Assembly: GCA_947646735.1 (NCBI GenBank)
Contig: CANTFK010000666.1
Location: 558,001 to 622,000 of the forward strand
Length of the DNA stretch: 64,000 bases
Origin: Peronospora farinosa
Taxonomy: Eukaryota > Oomycota > Peronosporomycetes > Peronosporales > Peronosporaceae
Direction: 5' to 3'
Shown here one piece after another: positions 1 through 12,632 of the stretch. Both the position numbers and the translations under genes were made by a program. How positions within the stretch are numbered: the first letter of the stretch is position 1; every line of letters starts with the position of its first letter. Below the pieces are notes generated by a model. The model searched no databases, had not been told where the DNA came from, and saw only the letters and a list, made by a program, of their open reading frames with translations.

Positions 1-83
1 GTGGCCTGTGTGGGGGTCCGTGTAGGACGGTGTATGCGTATTAGACTTTGTACGTCATTGGTGTCTAGAATACTGTAAATTCG

Positions 84-89
84 TTTTTT
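84..89 (+). terminator. T6 run, candidate Pol III terminator, present in every unit
   Basis: Six T residues lie 30 bases before the tRNA of the same unit. No run of four or more T occurs between the 3' end of a tRNA and this T6 in the following unit, about 426 bp downstream. It is therefore the first good RNA polymerase III stop for the preceding tRNA. The same T6 recurs at the equivalent place in all units. Confidence 0.5.
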
Positions 90-119
90 GTGATGTGTGG
101 TGATGATAGTGGCGAGCCT

Positions 120-201
120 GTCAGTTTGCCCGAGTGGTCTAAGGGGTTACGTTCAGGTCGTAATGTTTTCGAACGCGTGGGTTCAAATCCCACAGCTGAC
201 A
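120..201 (+). tRNA. tRNA-Leu(CAG), copy 1
   Basis: Folds as an 82-nt class II tRNA. The acceptor stem pairs GTCAGTT with AGCTGAC (one G-U pair), with discriminator A. The D stem is CCC/GGG with GTGG in the loop. The anticodon stem is TTACG/CGTAA around the loop TTCAGGT, giving anticodon CAG (reads CUG, Leu). The long variable arm is GTT-TTCG-AAC, and the T arm is GTGGG-TTCAAAT-CCCAC. The internal promoter is intact: A box around TTGCCCGAGTGG and B box GGTTCAAATCC. No intron and no encoded CCA. 544 bp to the next copy; C-type spacer. Confidence 0.97.
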
Positions 202-663
202 AATCCTTTGCTGCCACCACAACAAAATCCTGCCACGCCTGCTCACACGCTGTCGTTTCTGCTGCTGTTTGCTGGTCTCATCCTCCAAGACACCATCACG
301 GCTGATGGTCCGTCGTCGTTCATTCCACCAAGCAGCTCAACATTTGCTTGACACCTTGCCGACGACTTTGGTTATGTGTTGCCTCATCATTGAGCTCATA
401 GACGATTGGCAGATAGCCGTAATATTCGGGAGGCAGCAGCAGGCTGAAGCGCATGGTGAATGTGATGGATGACGCAAGAAAGATGTCAAATTGTACGGTG
501 ATGTGAGTCGAAGGCAGGTGTCGGTGCGTACTGCCCGATTGTGTGTGGCCTGTGTGGGGGTCCGTGTAGGACGGTGTATGCGTATTAGACTTTGTACGTC
601 ATTGGTGTCTAGAATACTGTAAATTCGTTTTTTGTGATGTGTGGTGATGATAGTGGCGAGCCT

Positions 664-745
664 GTCAGTTTGCCCGAGTGGTCTAAGGGGTTACGTTCAG
701 GTCGTAATGTTTTCGAACGCGTGGGTTCAAATCCCACAGCTGACA
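664..745 (+). tRNA. tRNA-Leu(CAG), copy 2
   Basis: Same 82-nt sequence as copy 1. 544 bp to the next copy; C-type spacer. Confidence 0.97.
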
Positions 746-1207
746 AATCCTTTGCTGCCACCACAACAAAATCCTGCCACGCCTGCTCACACGCTGTCGT
801 TTCTGCTGCTGTTTGCTGGTCTCATCCTCCAAGACACCATCACGGCTGATGGTCCGTCGTCGTTCATTCCACCAAGCAGCTCAACATTTGCTTGACACCT
901 TGCCGACGACTTTGGTTATGTGTTGCCTCATCATTGAGCTCATAGACGATTGGCAGATAGCCGTAATATTCGGGAGGCAGCAGCAGGCTGAAGCGCATGG
1001 TGAATGTGATGGATGACGCAAGAAAGATGTCAAATTGTACGGTGATGTGAGTCGAAGGCAGGTGTCGGTGCGTACTGCCCGATTGTGTGTGGCCTGTGTG
1101 GGGGTCCGTGTAGGACGGTGTATGCGTATTAGACTTTGTACGTCATTGGTGTCTAGAATACTGTAAATTCGTTTTTTGTGATGTGTGGTGATGATAGTGG
1201 CGAGCCT

Positions 1208-1289
1208 GTCAGTTTGCCCGAGTGGTCTAAGGGGTTACGTTCAGGTCGTAATGTTTTCGAACGCGTGGGTTCAAATCCCACAGCTGACA
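1208..1289 (+). tRNA. tRNA-Leu(CAG), copy 3
   Basis: Same as copy 1. 544 bp to the next copy; C-type spacer. Confidence 0.97.
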
Positions 1290-1751
1290 AATCCTTTGCT
1301 GCCACCACAACAAAATCCTGCCACGCCTGCTCACACGCTGTCGTTTCTGCTGCTGTTTGCTGGTCTCATCCTCCAAGACACCATCACGGCTGATGGTCCG
1401 TCGTCGTTCATTCCACCAAGCAGCTCAACATTTGCTTGACACCTTGCCGACGACTTTGGTTATGTGTTGCCTCATCATTGAGCTCATAGACGATTGGCAG
1501 ATAGCCGTAATATTCGGGAGGCAGCAGCAGGCTGAAGCGCATGGTGAATGTGATGGATGACGCAAGAAAGATGTCAAATTGTACGGTGATGTGAGTCGAA
1601 GGCAGGTGTCGGTGCGTACTGCCCGATTGTGTGTGGCCTGTGTGGGGGTCCGTGTAGGACGGTGTATGCGTATTAGACTTTGTACGTCATTGGTGTCTAG
1701 AATACTGTAAATTCGTTTTTTGTGATGTGTGGTGATGATAGTGGCGAGCCT

Positions 1752-1833
1752 GTCAGTTTGCCCGAGTGGTCTAAGGGGTTACGTTCAGGTCGTAATGTTT
1801 TCGAACGCGTGGGTTCAAATCCCACAGCTGACA
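1752..1833 (+). tRNA. tRNA-Leu(CAG), copy 4
   Basis: Same as copy 1. First unit with the A-type spacer; 544 bp to the next copy. Confidence 0.97.
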
Positions 1834-2295
1834 AATCCTTTGCTGCCACCACAACAAAATCCTGCCACGCCTGCTCACACGCTGTCGTTTCTGCTGCTGT
1901 TTGCTGGTCTCATACTCCAAGACACCATCACGGCTGATGGTCCGTCGTCGTTCATTCCACCAAGCAGCTCAACATTTGCTTGACACCTTGCCGACGACTT
2001 TGGTTATGTGTTGCCTCATCATTGAGCTCATAGACGATTGGCAGATAGCCGTAATATTCGGGAGGCAGCAGCAGGCTGAAGCGCATGGTGAATGTGATGG
2101 ATGACGCAAGAAAGATGTCAAATTGTACGGTGATGTGAGTCGAAGGCAGGTGTCGGTGCGTACTGCCCGATTGTGTGTGGCCTGTGTGGGGGTCCGTGTA
2201 GGACGGTGTATGCGTATTAGACTTTGTACGTCATTGGTGTCTAGAATACTGTAAATTCGTTTTTTGTGATGTGTGGTGATGATAGTGGCGAGCCT

Positions 2296-2377
2296 GTCAG
2301 TTTGCCCGAGTGGTCTAAGGGGTTACGTTCAGGTCGTAATGTTTTCGAACGCGTGGGTTCAAATCCCACAGCTGACA
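2296..2377 (+). tRNA. tRNA-Leu(CAG), copy 5
   Basis: Same as copy 1. C-type spacer; 544 bp to the next copy. Confidence 0.97.
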
Positions 2378-2839
2378 AATCCTTTGCTGCCACCACAACA
2401 AAATCCTGCCACGCCTGCTCACACGCTGTCGTTTCTGCTGCTGTTTGCTGGTCTCATCCTCCAAGACACCATCACGGCTGATGGTCCGTCGTCGTTCATT
2501 CCACCAAGCAGCTCAACATTTGCTTGACACCTTGCCGACGACTTTGGTTATGTGTTGCCTCATCATTGAGCTCATAGACGATTGGCAGATAGCCGTAATA
2601 TTCGGGAGGCAGCAGCAGGCTGAAGCGCATGGTGAATGTGATGGATGACGCAAGAAAGATGTCAAATTGTACGGTGATGTGAGTCGAAGGCAGGTGTCGG
2701 TGCGTACTGCCCGATTGTGTGTGGCCTGTGTGGGGGTCCGTGTAGGACGGTGTATGCGTATTAGACTTTGTACGTCATTGGTGTCTAGAATACTGTAAAT
2801 TCGTTTTTTGTGATGTGTGGTGATGATAGTGGCGAGCCT

Positions 2840-2921
2840 GTCAGTTTGCCCGAGTGGTCTAAGGGGTTACGTTCAGGTCGTAATGTTTTCGAACGCGTGG
2901 GTTCAAATCCCACAGCTGACA
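2840..2921 (+). tRNA. tRNA-Leu(CAG), copy 6
   Basis: Same as copy 1. C-type spacer; 545 bp to the next copy, because one extra G precedes copy 7. Confidence 0.97.
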
Positions 2922-3384
2922 AATCCTTTGCTGCCACCACAACAAAATCCTGCCACGCCTGCTCACACGCTGTCGTTTCTGCTGCTGTTTGCTGGTCTCA
3001 TCCTCCAAGACACCATCACGGCTGATGGTCCGTCGTCGTTCATTCCACCAAGCAGCTCAACATTTGCTTGACACCTTGCCGACGACTTTGGTTATGTGTT
3101 GCCTCATCATTGAGCTCATAGACGATTGGCAGATAGCCGTAATATTCGGGAGGCAGCAGCAGGCTGAAGCGCATGGTGAATGTGATGGATGACGCAAGAA
3201 AGATGTCAAATTGTACGGTGATGTGAGTCGAAGGCAGGTGTCGGTGCGTACTGCCCGATTGTGTGTGGCCTGTGTGGGGGTCCGTGTAGGACGGTGTATG
3301 CGTATTAGACTTTGTACGTCATTGGTGTCTAGAATACTGTAAATTCGTTTTTTGTGATGTGTGGTGATGATAGTGGCGAGGCCT

Positions 3385-3466
3385 GTCAGTTTGCCCGAGT
3401 GGTCTAAGGGGTTACGTTCAGGTCGTAATGTTTTCGAACGCGTGGGTTCAAATCCCACAGCTGACA
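3385..3466 (+). tRNA. tRNA-Leu(CAG), copy 7
   Basis: tRNA same as copy 1, with one extra G a few bases upstream (gcgaggcctg). C-type spacer. Confidence 0.97.
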
Positions 3467-3928
3467 AATCCTTTGCTGCCACCACAACAAAATCCTGCCA
3501 CGCCTGCTCACACGCTGTCGTTTCTGCTGCTGTTTGCTGGTCTCATCCTCCAAGACACCATCACGGCTGATGGTCCGTCGTCGTTCATTCCACCAAGCAG
3601 CTCAACATTTGCTTGACACCTTGCCGACGACTTTGGTTATGTGTTGCCTCATCATTGAGCTCATAGACGATTGGCAGATAGCCGTAATATTCGGGAGGCA
3701 GCAGCAGGCTGAAGCGCATGGTGAATGTGATGGATGACGCAAGAAAGATGTCAAATTGTACGGTGATGTGAGTCGAAGGCAGGTGTCGGTGCGTACTGCC
3801 CGATTGTGTGTGGCCTGTGTGGGGGTCCGTGTAGGACGGTGTATGCGTATTAGACTTTGTACGTCATTGGTGTCTAGAATACTGTAAATTCGTTTTTTGT
3901 GATGTGTGGTGATGATAGTGGCGAGCCT

Positions 3929-4010
3929 GTCAGTTTGCCCGAGTGGTCTAAGGGGTTACGTTCAGGTCGTAATGTTTTCGAACGCGTGGGTTCAAATCCC
4001 ACAGCTGACA
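3929..4010 (+). tRNA. tRNA-Leu(CAG), copy 8
   Basis: Same as copy 1. C-type spacer. Confidence 0.97.
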
Positions 4011-4472
4011 AATCCTTTGCTGCCACCACAACAAAATCCTGCCACGCCTGCTCACACGCTGTCGTTTCTGCTGCTGTTTGCTGGTCTCATCCTCCAAGAC
4101 ACCATCACGGCTGATGGTCCGTCGTCGTTCATTCCACCAAGCAGCTCAACATTTGCTTGACACCTTGCCGACGACTTTGGTTATGTGTTGCCTCATCATT
4201 GAGCTCATAGACGATTGGCAGATAGCCGTAATATTCGGGAGGCAGCAGCAGGCTGAAGCGCATGGTGAATGTGATGGATGACGCAAGAAAGATGTCAAAT
4301 TGTACGGTGATGTGAGTCGAAGGCAGGTGTCGGTGCGTACTGCCCGATTGTGTGTGGCCTGTGTGGGGGTCCGTGTAGGACGGTGTATGCGTATTAGACT
4401 TTGTACGTCATTGGTGTCTAGAATACTGTAAATTCGTTTTTTGTGATGTGTGGTGATGATAGTGGCGAGCCT

Positions 4473-4554
4473 GTCAGTTTGCCCGAGTGGTCTAAGGGGT
4501 TACGTTCAGGTCGTAATGTTTTCGAACGCGTGGGTTCAAATCCCACAGCTGACA
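4473..4554 (+). tRNA. tRNA-Leu(CAG), copy 9
   Basis: Same as copy 1. C-type spacer. Confidence 0.97.
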
Positions 4555-5016
4555 AATCCTTTGCTGCCACCACAACAAAATCCTGCCACGCCTGCTCACA
4601 CGCTGTCGTTTCTGCTGCTGTTTGCTGGTCTCATCCTCCAAGACACCATCACGGCTGATGGTCCGTCGTCGTTCATTCCACCAAGCAGCTCAACATTTGC
4701 TTGACACCTTGCCGACGACTTTGGTTATGTGTTGCCTCATCATTGAGCTCATAGACGATTGGCAGATAGCCGTAATATTCGGGAGGCAGCAGCAGGCTGA
4801 AGCGCATGGTGAATGTGATGGATGACGCAAGAAAGATGTCAAATTGTACGGTGATGTGAGTCGAAGGCAGGTGTCGGTGCGTACTGCCCGATTGTGTGTG
4901 GCCTGTGTGGGGGTCCGTGTAGGACGGTGTATGCGTATTAGACTTTGTACGTCATTGGTGTCTAGAATACTGTAAATTCGTTTTTTGTGATGTGTGGTGA
5001 TGATAGTGGCGAGCCT

Positions 5017-5098
5017 GTCAGTTTGCCCGAGTGGTCTAAGGGGTTACGTTCAGGTCGTAATGTTTTCGAACGCGTGGGTTCAAATCCCACAGCTGACA
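5017..5098 (+). tRNA. tRNA-Leu(CAG), copy 10
   Basis: Same as copy 1. C-type spacer. Confidence 0.97.
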
Positions 5099-5560
5099 AA
5101 TCCTTTGCTGCCACCACAACAAAATCCTGCCACGCCTGCTCACACGCTGTCGTTTCTGCTGCTGTTTGCTGGTCTCATCCTCCAAGACACCATCACGGCT
5201 GATGGTCCGTCGTCGTTCATTCCACCAAGCAGCTCAACATTTGCTTGACACCTTGCCGACGACTTTGGTTATGTGTTGCCTCATCATTGAGCTCATAGAC
5301 GATTGGCAGATAGCCGTAATATTCGGGAGGCAGCAGCAGGCTGAAGCGCATGGTGAATGTGATGGATGACGCAAGAAAGATGTCAAATTGTACGGTGATG
5401 TGAGTCGAAGGCAGGTGTCGGTGCGTACTGCCCGATTGTGTGTGGCCTGTGTGGGGGTCCGTGTAGGACGGTGTATGCGTATTAGACTTTGTACGTCATT
5501 GGTGTCTAGAATACTGTAAATTCGTTTTTTGTGATGTGTGGTGATGATAGTGGCGAGCCT

Positions 5561-5642
5561 GTCAGTTTGCCCGAGTGGTCTAAGGGGTTACGTTCAGGTC
5601 GTAATGTTTTCGAACGCGTGGGTTCAAATCCCACAGCTGACA
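5561..5642 (+). tRNA. tRNA-Leu(CAG), copy 11
   Basis: Same as copy 1. C-type spacer. Confidence 0.97.
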
Positions 5643-6104
5643 AATCCTTTGCTGCCACCACAACAAAATCCTGCCACGCCTGCTCACACGCTGTCGTTTC
5701 TGCTGCTGTTTGCTGGTCTCATCCTCCAAGACACCATCACGGCTGATGGTCCGTCGTCGTTCATTCCACCAAGCAGCTCAACATTTGCTTGACACCTTGC
5801 CGACGACTTTGGTTATGTGTTGCCTCATCATTGAGCTCATAGACGATTGGCAGATAGCCGTAATATTCGGGAGGCAGCAGCAGGCTGAAGCGCATGGTGA
5901 ATGTGATGGATGACGCAAGAAAGATGTCAAATTGTACGGTGATGTGAGTCGAAGGCAGGTGTCGGTGCGTACTGCCCGATTGTGTGTGGCCTGTGTGGGG
6001 GTCCGTGTAGGACGGTGTATGCGTATTAGACTTTGTACGTCATTGGTGTCTAGAATACTGTAAATTCGTTTTTTGTGATGTGTGGTGATGATAGTGGCGA
6101 GCCT

Positions 6105-6186
6105 GTCAGTTTGCCCGAGTGGTCTAAGGGGTTACGTTCAGGTCGTAATGTTTTCGAACGCGTGGGTTCAAATCCCACAGCTGACA
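6105..6186 (+). tRNA. tRNA-Leu(CAG), copy 12
   Basis: Same as copy 1. C-type spacer, the last of eight consecutive C-type units. Confidence 0.97.
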
Positions 6187-6648
6187 AATCCTTTGCTGCC
6201 ACCACAACAAAATCCTGCCACGCCTGCTCACACGCTGTCGTTTCTGCTGCTGTTTGCTGGTCTCATCCTCCAAGACACCATCACGGCTGATGGTCCGTCG
6301 TCGTTCATTCCACCAAGCAGCTCAACATTTGCTTGACACCTTGCCGACGACTTTGGTTATGTGTTGCCTCATCATTGAGCTCATAGACGATTGGCAGATA
6401 GCCGTAATATTCGGGAGGCAGCAGCAGGCTGAAGCGCATGGTGAATGTGATGGATGACGCAAGAAAGATGTCAAATTGTACGGTGATGTGAGTCGAAGGC
6501 AGGTGTCGGTGCGTACTGCCCGATTGTGTGTGGCCTGTGTGGGGGTCCGTGTAGGACGGTGTATGCGTATTAGACTTTGTACGTCATTGGTGTCTAGAAT
6601 ACTGTAAATTCGTTTTTTGTGATGTGTGGTGATGATAGTGGCGAGCCT

Positions 6649-6730
6649 GTCAGTTTGCCCGAGTGGTCTAAGGGGTTACGTTCAGGTCGTAATGTTTTCG
6701 AACGCGTGGGTTCAAATCCCACAGCTGACA
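6649..6730 (+). tRNA. tRNA-Leu(CAG), copy 13
   Basis: Same as copy 1. A-type spacer. Confidence 0.97.
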
Positions 6731-7192
6731 AATCCTTTGCTGCCACCACAACAAAATCCTGCCACGCCTGCTCACACGCTGTCGTTTCTGCTGCTGTTTG
6801 CTGGTCTCATACTCCAAGACACCATCACGGCTGATGGTCCGTCGTCGTTCATTCCACCAAGCAGCTCAACATTTGCTTGACACCTTGCCGACGACTTTGG
6901 TTATGTGTTGCCTCATCATTGAGCTCATAGACGATTGGCAGATAGCCGTAATATTCGGGAGGCAGCAGCAGGCTGAAGCGCATGGTGAATGTGATGGATG
7001 ACGCAAGAAAGATGTCAAATTGTACGGTGATGTGAGTCGAAGGCAGGTGTCGGTGCGTACTGCCCGATTGTGTGTGGCCTGTGTGGGGGTCCGTGTAGGA
7101 CGGTGTATGCGTATTAGACTTTGTACGTCATTGGTGTCTAGAATACTGTAAATTCGTTTTTTGTGATGTGTGGTGATGATAGTGGCGAGCCT

Positions 7193-7274
7193 GTCAGTTT
7201 GCCCGAGTGGTCTAAGGGGTTACGTTCAGGTCGTAATGTTTTCGAACGCGTGGGTTCAAATCCCACAGCTGACA
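7193..7274 (+). tRNA. tRNA-Leu(CAG), copy 14
   Basis: Same as copy 1. C-type spacer. Confidence 0.97.
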
Positions 7275-7736
7275 AATCCTTTGCTGCCACCACAACAAAA
7301 TCCTGCCACGCCTGCTCACACGCTGTCGTTTCTGCTGCTGTTTGCTGGTCTCATCCTCCAAGACACCATCACGGCTGATGGTCCGTCGTCGTTCATTCCA
7401 CCAAGCAGCTCAACATTTGCTTGACACCTTGCCGACGACTTTGGTTATGTGTTGCCTCATCATTGAGCTCATAGACGATTGGCAGATAGCCGTAATATTC
7501 GGGAGGCAGCAGCAGGCTGAAGCGCATGGTGAATGTGATGGATGACGCAAGAAAGATGTCAAATTGTACGGTGATGTGAGTCGAAGGCAGGTGTCGGTGC
7601 GTACTGCCCGATTGTGTGTGGCCTGTGTGGGGGTCCGTGTAGGACGGTGTATGCGTATTAGACTTTGTACGTCATTGGTGTCTAGAATACTGTAAATTCG
7701 TTTTTTGTGATGTGTGGTGATGATAGTGGCGAGCCT

Positions 7737-7818
7737 GTCAGTTTGCCCGAGTGGTCTAAGGGGTTACGTTCAGGTCGTAATGTTTTCGAACGCGTGGGTT
7801 CAAATCCCACAGCTGACA
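7737..7818 (+). tRNA. tRNA-Leu(CAG), copy 15
   Basis: Same as copy 1. A-type spacer. Confidence 0.97.
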
Positions 7819-8280
7819 AATCCTTTGCTGCCACCACAACAAAATCCTGCCACGCCTGCTCACACGCTGTCGTTTCTGCTGCTGTTTGCTGGTCTCATAC
7901 TCCAAGACACCATCACGGCTGATGGTCCGTCGTCGTTCATTCCACCAAGCAGCTCAACATTTGCTTGACACCTTGCCGACGACTTTGGTTATGTGTTGCC
8001 TCATCATTGAGCTCATAGACGATTGGCAGATAGCCGTAATATTCGGGAGGCAGCAGCAGGCTGAAGCGCATGGTGAATGTGATGGATGACGCAAGAAAGA
8101 TGTCAAATTGTACGGTGATGTGAGTCGAAGGCAGGTGTCGGTGCGTACTGCCCGATTGTGTGTGGCCTGTGTGGGGGTCCGTGTAGGACGGTGTATGCGT
8201 ATTAGACTTTGTACGTCATTGGTGTCTAGAATACTGTAAATTCGTTTTTTGTGATGTGTGGTGATGATAGTGGCGAGCCT

Positions 8281-8362
8281 GTCAGTTTGCCCGAGTGGTC
8301 TAAGGGGTTACGTTCAGGTCGTAATGTTTTCGAACGCGTGGGTTCAAATCCCACAGCTGACA
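8281..8362 (+). tRNA. tRNA-Leu(CAG), copy 16
   Basis: Same as copy 1. A-type spacer. Confidence 0.97.
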
Positions 8363-8824
8363 AATCCTTTGCTGCCACCACAACAAAATCCTGCCACGCC
8401 TGCTCACACGCTGTCGTTTCTGCTGCTGTTTGCTGGTCTCATACTCCAAGACACCATCACGGCTGATGGTCCGTCGTCGTTCATTCCACCAAGCAGCTCA
8501 ACATTTGCTTGACACCTTGCCGACGACTTTGGTTATGTGTTGCCTCATCATTGAGCTCATAGACGATTGGCAGATAGCCGTAATATTCGGGAGGCAGCAG
8601 CAGGCTGAAGCGCATGGTGAATGTGATGGATGACGCAAGAAAGATGTCAAATTGTACGGTGATGTGAGTCGAAGGCAGGTGTCGGTGCGTACTGCCCGAT
8701 TGTGTGTGGCCTGTGTGGGGGTCCGTGTAGGACGGTGTATGCGTATTAGACTTTGTACGTCATTGGTGTCTAGAATACTGTAAATTCGTTTTTTGTGATG
8801 TGTGGTGATGATAGTGGCGAGCCT

Positions 8825-8906
8825 GTCAGTTTGCCCGAGTGGTCTAAGGGGTTACGTTCAGGTCGTAATGTTTTCGAACGCGTGGGTTCAAATCCCACAG
8901 CTGACA
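8825..8906 (+). tRNA. tRNA-Leu(CAG), copy 17
   Basis: Same as copy 1. C-type spacer. Confidence 0.97.
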
Positions 8907-9368
8907 AATCCTTTGCTGCCACCACAACAAAATCCTGCCACGCCTGCTCACACGCTGTCGTTTCTGCTGCTGTTTGCTGGTCTCATCCTCCAAGACACCA
9001 TCACGGCTGATGGTCCGTCGTCGTTCATTCCACCAAGCAGCTCAACATTTGCTTGACACCTTGCCGACGACTTTGGTTATGTGTTGCCTCATCATTGAGC
9101 TCATAGACGATTGGCAGATAGCCGTAATATTCGGGAGGCAGCAGCAGGCTGAAGCGCATGGTGAATGTGATGGATGACGCAAGAAAGATGTCAAATTGTA
9201 CGGTGATGTGAGTCGAAGGCAGGTGTCGGTGCGTACTGCCCGATTGTGTGTGGCCTGTGTGGGGGTCCGTGTAGGACGGTGTATGCGTATTAGACTTTGT
9301 ACGTCATTGGTGTCTAGAATACTGTAAATTCGTTTTTTGTGATGTGTGGTGATGATAGTGGCGAGCCT

Positions 9369-9450
9369 GTCAGTTTGCCCGAGTGGTCTAAGGGGTTACG
9401 TTCAGGTCGTAATGTTTTCGAACGCGTGGGTTCAAATCCCACAGCTGACA
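9369..9450 (+). tRNA. tRNA-Leu(CAG), copy 18
   Basis: Same as copy 1. C-type spacer. Confidence 0.97.
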
Positions 9451-9912
9451 AATCCTTTGCTGCCACCACAACAAAATCCTGCCACGCCTGCTCACACGCT
9501 GTCGTTTCTGCTGCTGTTTGCTGGTCTCATCCTCCAAGACACCATCACGGCTGATGGTCCGTCGTCGTTCATTCCACCAAGCAGCTCAACATTTGCTTGA
9601 CACCTTGCCGACGACTTTGGTTATGTGTTGCCTCATCATTGAGCTCATAGACGATTGGCAGATAGCCGTAATATTCGGGAGGCAGCAGCAGGCTGAAGCG
9701 CATGGTGAATGTGATGGATGACGCAAGAAAGATGTCAAATTGTACGGTGATGTGAGTCGAAGGCAGGTGTCGGTGCGTACTGCCCGATTGTGTGTGGCCT
9801 GTGTGGGGGTCCGTGTAGGACGGTGTATGCGTATTAGACTTTGTACGTCATTGGTGTCTAGAATACTGTAAATTCGTTTTTTGTGATGTGTGGTGATGAT
9901 AGTGGCGAGCCT

Positions 9913-9994
9913 GTCAGTTTGCCCGAGTGGTCTAAGGGGTTACGTTCAGGTCGTAATGTTTTCGAACGCGTGGGTTCAAATCCCACAGCTGACA
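9913..9994 (+). tRNA. tRNA-Leu(CAG), copy 19
   Basis: Same as copy 1. C-type spacer. Confidence 0.97.
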
Positions 9995-10456
9995 AATCCT
10001 TTGCTGCCACCACAACAAAATCCTGCCACGCCTGCTCACACGCTGTCGTTTCTGCTGCTGTTTGCTGGTCTCATCCTCCAAGACACCATCACGGCTGATG
10101 GTCCGTCGTCGTTCATTCCACCAAGCAGCTCAACATTTGCTTGACACCTTGCCGACGACTTTGGTTATGTGTTGCCTCATCATTGAGCTCATAGACGATT
10201 GGCAGATAGCCGTAATATTCGGGAGGCAGCAGCAGGCTGAAGCGCATGGTGAATGTGATGGATGACGCAAGAAAGATGTCAAATTGTACGGTGATGTGAG
10301 TCGAAGGCAGGTGTCGGTGCGTACTGCCCGATTGTGTGTGGCCTGTGTGGGGGTCCGTGTAGGACGGTGTATGCGTATTAGACTTTGTACGTCATTGGTG
10401 TCTAGAATACTGTAAATTCGTTTTTTGTGATGTGTGGTGATGATAGTGGCGAGCCT

Positions 10457-10538
10457 GTCAGTTTGCCCGAGTGGTCTAAGGGGTTACGTTCAGGTCGTAA
10501 TGTTTTCGAACGCGTGGGTTCAAATCCCACAGCTGACA
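10457..10538 (+). tRNA. tRNA-Leu(CAG), copy 20
   Basis: Same as copy 1. C-type spacer. Confidence 0.97.
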
Positions 10539-11000
10539 AATCCTTTGCTGCCACCACAACAAAATCCTGCCACGCCTGCTCACACGCTGTCGTTTCTGCT
10601 GCTGTTTGCTGGTCTCATCCTCCAAGACACCATCACGGCTGATGGTCCGTCGTCGTTCATTCCACCAAGCAGCTCAACATTTGCTTGACACCTTGCCGAC
10701 GACTTTGGTTATGTGTTGCCTCATCATTGAGCTCATAGACGATTGGCAGATAGCCGTAATATTCGGGAGGCAGCAGCAGGCTGAAGCGCATGGTGAATGT
10801 GATGGATGACGCAAGAAAGATGTCAAATTGTACGGTGATGTGAGTCGAAGGCAGGTGTCGGTGCGTACTGCCCGATTGTGTGTGGCCTGTGTGGGGGTCC
10901 GTGTAGGACGGTGTATGCGTATTAGACTTTGTACGTCATTGGTGTCTAGAATACTGTAAATTCGTTTTTTGTGATGTGTGGTGATGATAGTGGCGAGCCT

Positions 11001-11082
11001 GTCAGTTTGCCCGAGTGGTCTAAGGGGTTACGTTCAGGTCGTAATGTTTTCGAACGCGTGGGTTCAAATCCCACAGCTGACA
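11001..11082 (+). tRNA. tRNA-Leu(CAG), copy 21
   Basis: Same as copy 1. A-type spacer. Confidence 0.97.
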
Positions 11083-11544
11083 AATCCTTTGCTGCCACCA
11101 CAACAAAATCCTGCCACGCCTGCTCACACGCTGTCGTTTCTGCTGCTGTTTGCTGGTCTCATACTCCAAGACACCATCACGGCTGATGGTCCGTCGTCGT
11201 TCATTCCACCAAGCAGCTCAACATTTGCTTGACACCTTGCCGACGACTTTGGTTATGTGTTGCCTCATCATTGAGCTCATAGACGATTGGCAGATAGCCG
11301 TAATATTCGGGAGGCAGCAGCAGGCTGAAGCGCATGGTGAATGTGATGGATGACGCAAGAAAGATGTCAAATTGTACGGTGATGTGAGTCGAAGGCAGGT
11401 GTCGGTGCGTACTGCCCGATTGTGTGTGGCCTGTGTGGGGGTCCGTGTAGGACGGTGTATGCGTATTAGACTTTGTACGTCATTGGTGTCTAGAATACTG
11501 TAAATTCGTTTTTTGTGATGTGTGGTGATGATAGTGGCGAGCCT

Positions 11545-11626
11545 GTCAGTTTGCCCGAGTGGTCTAAGGGGTTACGTTCAGGTCGTAATGTTTTCGAACG
11601 CGTGGGTTCAAATCCCACAGCTGACA
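11545..11626 (+). tRNA. tRNA-Leu(CAG), copy 22
   Basis: Same as copy 1. A-type spacer. Confidence 0.97.
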
Positions 11627-12088
11627 AATCCTTTGCTGCCACCACAACAAAATCCTGCCACGCCTGCTCACACGCTGTCGTTTCTGCTGCTGTTTGCTGG
11701 TCTCATACTCCAAGACACCATCACGGCTGATGGTCCGTCGTCGTTCATTCCACCAAGCAGCTCAACATTTGCTTGACACCTTGCCGACGACTTTGGTTAT
11801 GTGTTGCCTCATCATTGAGCTCATAGACGATTGGCAGATAGCCGTAATATTCGGGAGGCAGCAGCAGGCTGAAGCGCATGGTGAATGTGATGGATGACGC
11901 AAGAAAGATGTCAAATTGTACGGTGATGTGAGTCGAAGGCAGGTGTCGGTGCGTACTGCCCGATTGTGTGTGGCCTGTGTGGGGGTCCGTGTAGGACGGT
12001 GTATGCGTATTAGACTTTGTACGTCATTGGTGTCTAGAATACTGTAAATTCGTTTTTTGTGATGTGTGGTGATGATAGTGGCGAGCCT

Positions 12089-12170
12089 GTCAGTTTGCCC
12101 GAGTGGTCTAAGGGGTTACGTTCAGGTCGTAATGTTTTCGAACGCGTGGGTTCAAATCCCACAGCTGACA
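12089..12170 (+). tRNA. tRNA-Leu(CAG), copy 23
   Basis: Same as copy 1. C-type spacer with a C-to-T change (gattggTag) shared only with the next unit. Confidence 0.97.
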
Positions 12171-12632
12171 AATCCTTTGCTGCCACCACAACAAAATCCT
12201 GCCACGCCTGCTCACACGCTGTCGTTTCTGCTGCTGTTTGCTGGTCTCATCCTCCAAGACACCATCACGGCTGATGGTCCGTCGTCGTTCATTCCACCAA
12301 GCAGCTCAACATTTGCTTGACACCTTGCCGACGACTTTGGTTATGTGTTGCCTCATCATTGAGCTCATAGACGATTGGTAGATAGCCGTAATATTCGGGA
12401 GGCAGCAGCAGGCTGAAGCGCATGGTGAATGTGATGGATGACGCAAGAAAGATGTCAAATTGTACGGTGATGTGAGTCGAAGGCAGGTGTCGGTGCGTAC
12501 TGCCCGATTGTGTGTGGCCTGTGTGGGGGTCCGTGTAGGACGGTGTATGCGTATTAGACTTTGTACGTCATTGGTGTCTAGAATACTGTAAATTCGTTTT
12601 TTGTGATGTGTGGTGATGATAGTGGCGAGCCT

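Noticed and set aside
98..200. Possible C/D snoRNA around the tRNA (gtgatgatag as box C, ctga as box D)
   Set aside because: The D-box candidate is inside the tRNA acceptor strand and no terminal stem is evident; the match is probably chance.
120..201. The array tRNA-Leu as primer for the neighbouring retrotransposons
   Set aside because: Its 3' end would require TGGTGTCAGCT as primer-binding site; the elements have TGGTGCGCGTG or TGGTAGCACT.
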